Assembly: GCA_009782385.1 (NCBI GenBank)
Contig: WRJE01000005.1
Span: 1-62,836, forward strand
Origin: Oscillospiraceae bacterium
GTDB taxonomy: Bacteria; Bacillota; Clostridia; Oscillospirales; UBA929
Reading direction: 5' to 3'
Length of the DNA stretch: 62,836 bases
A model generated the notes under the pieces. It was given only the letters and a program-made list of their open reading frames with translations, had not been told where the DNA came from and searched no databases. The translations under genes were made by a program, and so were the position numbers. This document shows, piece after piece, positions 59,949 through 62,836 of the stretch. The number at the start of each line of letters is the position of its first letter. Positions within the stretch are counted from its first letter, which is position 1.

Positions 59949-59996
59949 GTAGGGGCGACCTGTGGTCGTCTGCGGGCGAACGCAGTTCGCCCCTAC
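59949..59996. repeat. Paired GTAGGG-family palindromes between dacF and rluB
   Basis: 59949-59970 (plus; GTAGGGGCGACCTGTGGTCG) and 59973-59996 (minus; GTAGGGGCGAACTGCGTTCG). Confidence 0.85.
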
Positions 59997-60027
59997 AAGG
60001 CGTAACATTTAATAGATGGAGAATAGC

Positions 60028-60777
60028 ATGAGGATTCAAAAATTAATTGCGGCGCGGGGGTTGATGTCGCGCCGCAAAGCCGAAGAGTATATTGCGGACG
60101 GGCGCGTTACGGTTAACGGACGCGCCGTCACTTTGGGCTGTCAGGTAACGGAAAGCGATGTAATAGCGATAGACGGCAATCCGCTGCCCGCCGAACCCGA
60201 AAAAGTATATATTATGCTTAACAAGCCGCGCGGTGTGGTGTGTACGATGTCTGACGAACGCGGCCGTCCGACCGTGGCGCGTCTCACATCGGAGGTTGGG
60301 GCGCGTGTCCTGCCTGTGGGACGGTTGGACATAGACAGCGAAGGGCTTCTGCTCATGACGAACGACAACGAATTGATAAACAAACTGACCCACCCATCGA
60401 ACGAGATAGAGAAGGAGTACCGTGTCTCTGTCCGTGTGCCTGACGGAACGGACTTTGAAGCCGCTGCGGCGGCGTTAGGCGAACCAATGGATATTGAGGG
60501 GTACATAATAAAACCGGCAATCGTAAAAATAATTAACAGATACCAAAACAAGGCGACCCTATCAATCGTTATACACGAGGGGCGTAACCGCCAAGTGCGG
60601 CGTATGTGCGAAAAAACGAACCTATCAGTTGATAGGCTCGTTCGTGTTCGTATTGGTGACTTGGAACTGGGCGATTTGGGTGTCGGTGAATGGCGTTATT
60701 TGCCCACCATTTTCGCTACCTCGTCCGCTAAGTTATCCTCGCGTTTTTCAAGTCCCTCGCCCTTCTCAAAGCGGTAA
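60028..60777 (+). CDS. rluB: Pseudouridine synthase RluB/RsuA family
   Basis: A 249-aa rRNA pseudouridine synthase. S4 domain at the N-terminus (RIQKLIAARGLMSRRKAEEYIADGRVTVNG), catalytic Asp in GRLDIDSEGLLLMT, and HEGRNRQVRRMC. Start ATG 60028 follows GGAGAA by 4-5 nt. A CCTATCA/TGATAGG palindrome lies at 60621-60636. The normal end is expected near GEWRYL; the last 20 or so residues are atypical and run 82 bp into the convergent tsf, so the native stop seems to be lost. Confidence 0.9.
   Translation: MRIQKLIAARGLMSRRKAEEYIADGRVTVNGRAVTLGCQVTESDVIAIDGNPLPAEPEKVYIMLNKPRGVVCTMSDERGRPTVARLTSEVGARVLPVGRLDIDSEGLLLMTNDNELINKLTHPSNEIEKEYRVSVRVPDGTDFEAAAAALGEPMDIEGYIIKPAIVKIINRYQNKATLSIVIHEGRNRQVRRMCEKTNLSVDRLVRVRIGDLELGDLGVGEWRYLPTIFATSSAKLSSRFSSPSPFSKR
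60621..60636 (+). repeat. CCTATCA-NN-TGATAGG palindrome in rluB
   Basis: CCTATCAGTTGATAGG, coding LSVDRL. Confidence 0.75.
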
Positions 60778-61616
60778 TAGGCGGTCAGCTTAATCGAGCC
60801 GCCCAGCTCTTTGGCTTTTTGCTCGACCAATCGGGCAATCGTCAGCTCCTCGTCTTTGAAGAATGCCTGCTCCATAAGGCAGACCTCGGAATAATACTTC
60901 CTCAAGCGACCCTCGACCATTTTTTCCGCGACATTGTCGGGCTTGCCCTCGGCTTTCGCCTGATTGAGATACACCGTGCGCTCAGTCTCAAGCGCGGCGG
61001 CATCGAGCTGAGAGCGGTCAAGGCAAATCGGGCGCATCGCGGCGACCTGCATACAGATGTCATACGCAAGCTCGCGGACGGCGGGGTTGCCGTTCAGCGC
61101 GGAATCGACCTCCATGTGGGTCAGCACGCCGATTCTGCCGCCCATGTGTACATAGGAGACATTGTACGGCTCGCCGAAACGCGCAAAGCGGCGGATTTTA
61201 ATATTTTCGCCGATAACAAGCACTTTGTCTTGCAGGACTTGCGCGACTGTCAAATCGCTGTTGGGGTATTTGCAGCTGCCGAGCGCGTCTAAGTCGGCGG
61301 GGTTTTCGTTAATGACAACCTGTACTAAATCTTTAACAAAGGTTTGGAAGTCTTCGTTCTTGGCGACAAAATCCGTCTCGCTGTTAACCTCGACTATACC
61401 CGCCACGCCGTTATCGGCAACGGCGGCGTGAACCATGCCATCGGCGGCAATGCGCCCGGCTTTTTTAGCAACGGCCGCAAGCCCTTTCTCGCGCAGGGTC
61501 AGAACCGCTTTTTCAATGTCGCCGTCCGCTTCGGTAAGCGCGGCTTTGCAGTCCATCATGCCCGCGCCTGTCATTTGGCGCAGGGTTGAAATATCTTTAG
61601 CAGTAAATGCCGGCAT
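60696..61616 (-). CDS. tsf: Elongation factor Ts
   Basis: A 306-aa nucleotide-exchange factor for EF-Tu. UBA-like N-terminus ISTLRQMTGAGMMDCKAALTEADGDIEKAV with TGAGMMDCK, NSETDFVAKNEDF, VYLNQAKAEGKPDNVAEKMVEGRL. It lies 80 bp after rpsB, the conserved rpsB-tsf order. AAGGAG precedes ATG 61616. The 3' end overlaps rluB on the opposite strand by 82 bp. Confidence 0.97.
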   Translation of the reverse strand: MPAFTAKDISTLRQMTGAGMMDCKAALTEADGDIEKAVLTLREKGLAAVAKKAGRIAADGMVHAAVADNGVAGIVEVNSETDFVAKNEDFQTFVKDLVQVVINENPADLDALGSCKYPNSDLTVAQVLQDKVLVIGENIKIRRFARFGEPYNVSYVHMGGRIGVLTHMEVDSALNGNPAVRELAYDICMQVAAMRPICLDRSQLDAAALETERTVYLNQAKAEGKPDNVAEKMVEGRLRKYYSEVCLMEQAFFKDEELTIARLVEQKAKELGGSIKLTAYYRFEKGEGLEKREDNLADEVAKMVGK

Positions 61617-61639
61617 ATTAAAATTCTCCTTATAAATCT

Positions 61640-61695
61640 AAATACATAATGGGGGTTCGGGGGCTTGCCCCCGTCATAGGCCGCCGGCCGCCCGG
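61640..61695 (-). repeat. Second repeat type between rpsB and tsf
   Basis: Minus strand CCGGGCGGCCGGCGGCCTAT (61675-61695), then a GGGGGCAAGCCCCC hairpin. The same 20-bp core is inside the hydrogenase-kinase gene at 43837. The rpsB TAG stop (61696-61698) abuts it. Confidence 0.75.
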
Positions 61696-62448
61696 CTATA
61701 TCATTTCCGCGTTGTCTTCAAGTTCCGCTGATTCGGCATCGGCGGCGACTTCGGCGGCGAACTGTTCGCCCTGACGGCCTTCCAGAACCGCGTTTGCCAT
61801 CGCCTGTGAGATAAGTTTTATAGCGCGGATGGCATCATCGTTGCCCGGTATGGGATAGTCAATTTCGTCCGGGTCACAGTTTGTATCGACAACGGCAACT
61901 ATGGGGATACCCAGTTTGCGGGCTTCGGCTATGGCGTTGCGTTCCTTGCGCGGGTCGATGATGAACAACGCGCCGGGCTGCCGCCTCATTTCCTTTACGC
62001 CGCCGAGGTATTTTTCGAGCTTGTCGATTTCGCCCTTGAGCTTGATGACTTCCTTTTTGGGGAGCATATCAAACGTGCCGTCTTCTTCCATTTTCTTCAG
62101 TTGGTTAAGGCGGTCGATGCGGCGGCGCATGGTCTTAAAATTGGTGAGCATTCCGCCGAGCCAACGCGCGTTGACGTAGAACATTCCGACACGTTCGGCC
62201 TCTTCTTTGATTGCGTCCTGCGCCTGTTTCTTTGTGCCGACGAACAGGATTTCCTGACCGCTCGCCGCAAGTTCGCGGATAAAGAAATAGGCTTCCTCCA
62301 GTTTTTTCACGGTCTTTTGCAAATCTATTATATAGATTCCGTTGCGCTCCGTGAAGATATATTGCGCCATTTTGGGATTCCAGCGGCGGGTTTGGTGTCC
62401 GAAGTGGACACCCGCCTCGAGCAGGTGCTTCATTGAGATAACTGCCAT
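61696..62448 (-). CDS. rpsB: 30S ribosomal protein S2
   Basis: A 250-aa small-subunit protein. [40 protein letters not shown] and [23 protein letters not shown] are diagnostic. Start ATG 62448 follows AAGGAGG by about 10 nt; in-frame upstream codons lack family similarity. The C-terminus has a short acidic tail (residues 226-250). First gene of rpsB-tsf. Confidence 0.97.
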   Translation of the reverse strand: MAVISMKHLLEAGVHFGHQTRRWNPKMAQYIFTERNGIYIIDLQKTVKKLEEAYFFIRELAASGQEILFVGTKKQAQDAIKEEAERVGMFYVNARWLGGMLTNFKTMRRRIDRLNQLKKMEEDGTFDMLPKKEVIKLKGEIDKLEKYLGGVKEMRRQPGALFIIDPRKERNAIAEARKLGIPIVAVVDTNCDPDEIDYPIPGNDDAIRAIKLISQAMANAVLEGRQGEQFAAEVAADAESAELEDNAEMI

Positions 62449-62508
62449 TAGGGGTTTTCCTCCTTTTTGTTTTTGACCTCCACGGGTTATCCAAGGCAGA
62501 TACATCCT

Positions 62509-62556
62509 GTAGGGGCGGCTAATAGCCGCCCACGGGCGACCAATGATCGCCCCTAC
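62509..62556. repeat. Paired GTAGGG-family palindromes in the rpsB leader
   Basis: 62509-62533 (plus; GTAGGGGCGGCTAATAGCCG) and 62533-62556 (minus; GTAGGGGCGATCATTGGTCG). They could form a stem in the leader. Confidence 0.85.
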
Positions 62557-62635
62557 ATTGGGTTACCGTTAACTGTTATCTGTATCCAACGTGCCGTGAA
62601 AAACTCCCGTGTGCGGATTGGCGTTAGCCGCAAGG

Positions 62636-62664
62636 ATTATATCATGGTATGGGGAATATTGCAA
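62636..62664 (-). promoter_or_regulatory. Promoter of rpsB-tsf
   Basis: TTGCAA (62659-62664), 17 bp, TATAAT (62636-62641), with TGA upstream of the -10. Confidence 0.65.
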
Positions 62665-62709
62665 GAAAAATTTTTGGAGGGTGGGGTAAAACGGTAAAAA
62701 CGGTAAAAA

Positions 62710-62829
62710 CGGCGCGGTGAGGACACCGCGCCCTACGGAACGGGACGGCGGCGGCGGAACACGGGACGATTGCCATCGTCCCCTACGAAACGTAAAATAT
62801 ACACGGTCGGGCATGGAAGCCCGACCCCA
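62710..62829 (-). repeat. Three GTAGGG-family palindromes near the right edge
   Basis: Minus-strand units at 62710-62735 (GTAGGGCGCGGTGTCCTCAC), 62762-62786 (GTAGGGGACGATGGCAATCG) and 62804-62829 (a GTGGGG variant). Confidence 0.8.
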
Positions 62830-62836
62830 CCCCAAA

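Larger units (their letters stand above)
62449..62836 (-). other. rpsB leader and repeat-rich right edge
   Basis: About 390 bp with the rpsB promoter (62636-62664), a leader of about 180 nt, and several GTAGGG palindromes on both sides of it (62509-62556 and 62710-62829). No other gene was seen; the right edge truncates a repeat cluster. Confidence 0.6.

Noticed and set aside
62569-62835. A long reading frame on the minus strand at the right edge
   Set aside because: It lies entirely across repeats and the rpsB promoter.

Overview
The window looks like a spore-forming Clostridia (Bacillota) chromosome, probably near the Oscillospiraceae/Ruminococcaceae. This rests on spoIIR, gerW (ytfJ), a dacF-like carboxypeptidase, a YheC/YheD-type protein, ScpA/ScpB, MntP, the tig-clpP-clpX order, Shine-Dalgarno-led genes and many TTGACA-17-TATAAT promoters. 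Both strands are densely coded, and several convergent gene pairs overlap at their 3' ends. No tRNA, rRNA or CRISPR array was seen.

Layout. 1-2480: 5'-truncated membrane-anchored PstS-like protein and an IS30-family element. 2.6-10 kb: MFS transporter, hybrid histidine kinase, DUF362 ferredoxin-like protein, cell-wall amidase and VanX-like lipoprotein. 10-14.6 kb: possible structured RNA, rsgA, ABC-2 exporter and a Phd/PIN toxin-antitoxin pair. 14.6-25.2 kb: HAD phosphatase, histidine-phosphatase/Nudix fusion, mntP, xylA, spoIIR, a YafQ/DinJ toxin-antitoxin pair flanked by direct repeats, DUF2975/XRE pair, VanZ, DUF3810 and QueG-like genes. 25.2-32 kb: repeat cluster, a 54-codon RHH gene overlapping comF, ilvE, tauE and tig-clpP-clpX. 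32-39.7 kb: two homologous cassettes, each a BECR-fold (PBECR-like) gene followed by a small RNA with its own promoter and terminator, around a large secreted protein and a nuclease-helicase. 39.8-44.4 kb: HD-GYP response regulator overlapping a sensory [FeFe]-hydrogenase hybrid kinase. 44.5-47.5 kb: ECF sigma operon. 47.6-51.2 kb: two ATP-grasp ligases and a CofE-like ligase. 51.2-62.5 kb: lon-engB, lysA-S2P-scpA-scpB-DUF2953-gerW-dacF-rluB and convergent rpsB-tsf.

Three signals stand out. (1) The twin PBECR-RNA cassettes: the two RNAs differ in sequence but keep paired stems by compensatory changes and appear to form a pseudoknot. They suggest an RNA-partnered nuclease or toxin system. (2) A dispersed family of small palindromes starting GTAGGG lies in almost every long intergenic gap, supplies the TAG stop codon of several genes, in one case forms a terminator, and is inserted in frame in at least five proteins, mostly in linkers or tails. 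(3) The hydrogenase-kinase/HD-GYP pair probably couples H2 or redox state to cyclic-di-GMP turnover. All functions are inferred from sequence only.
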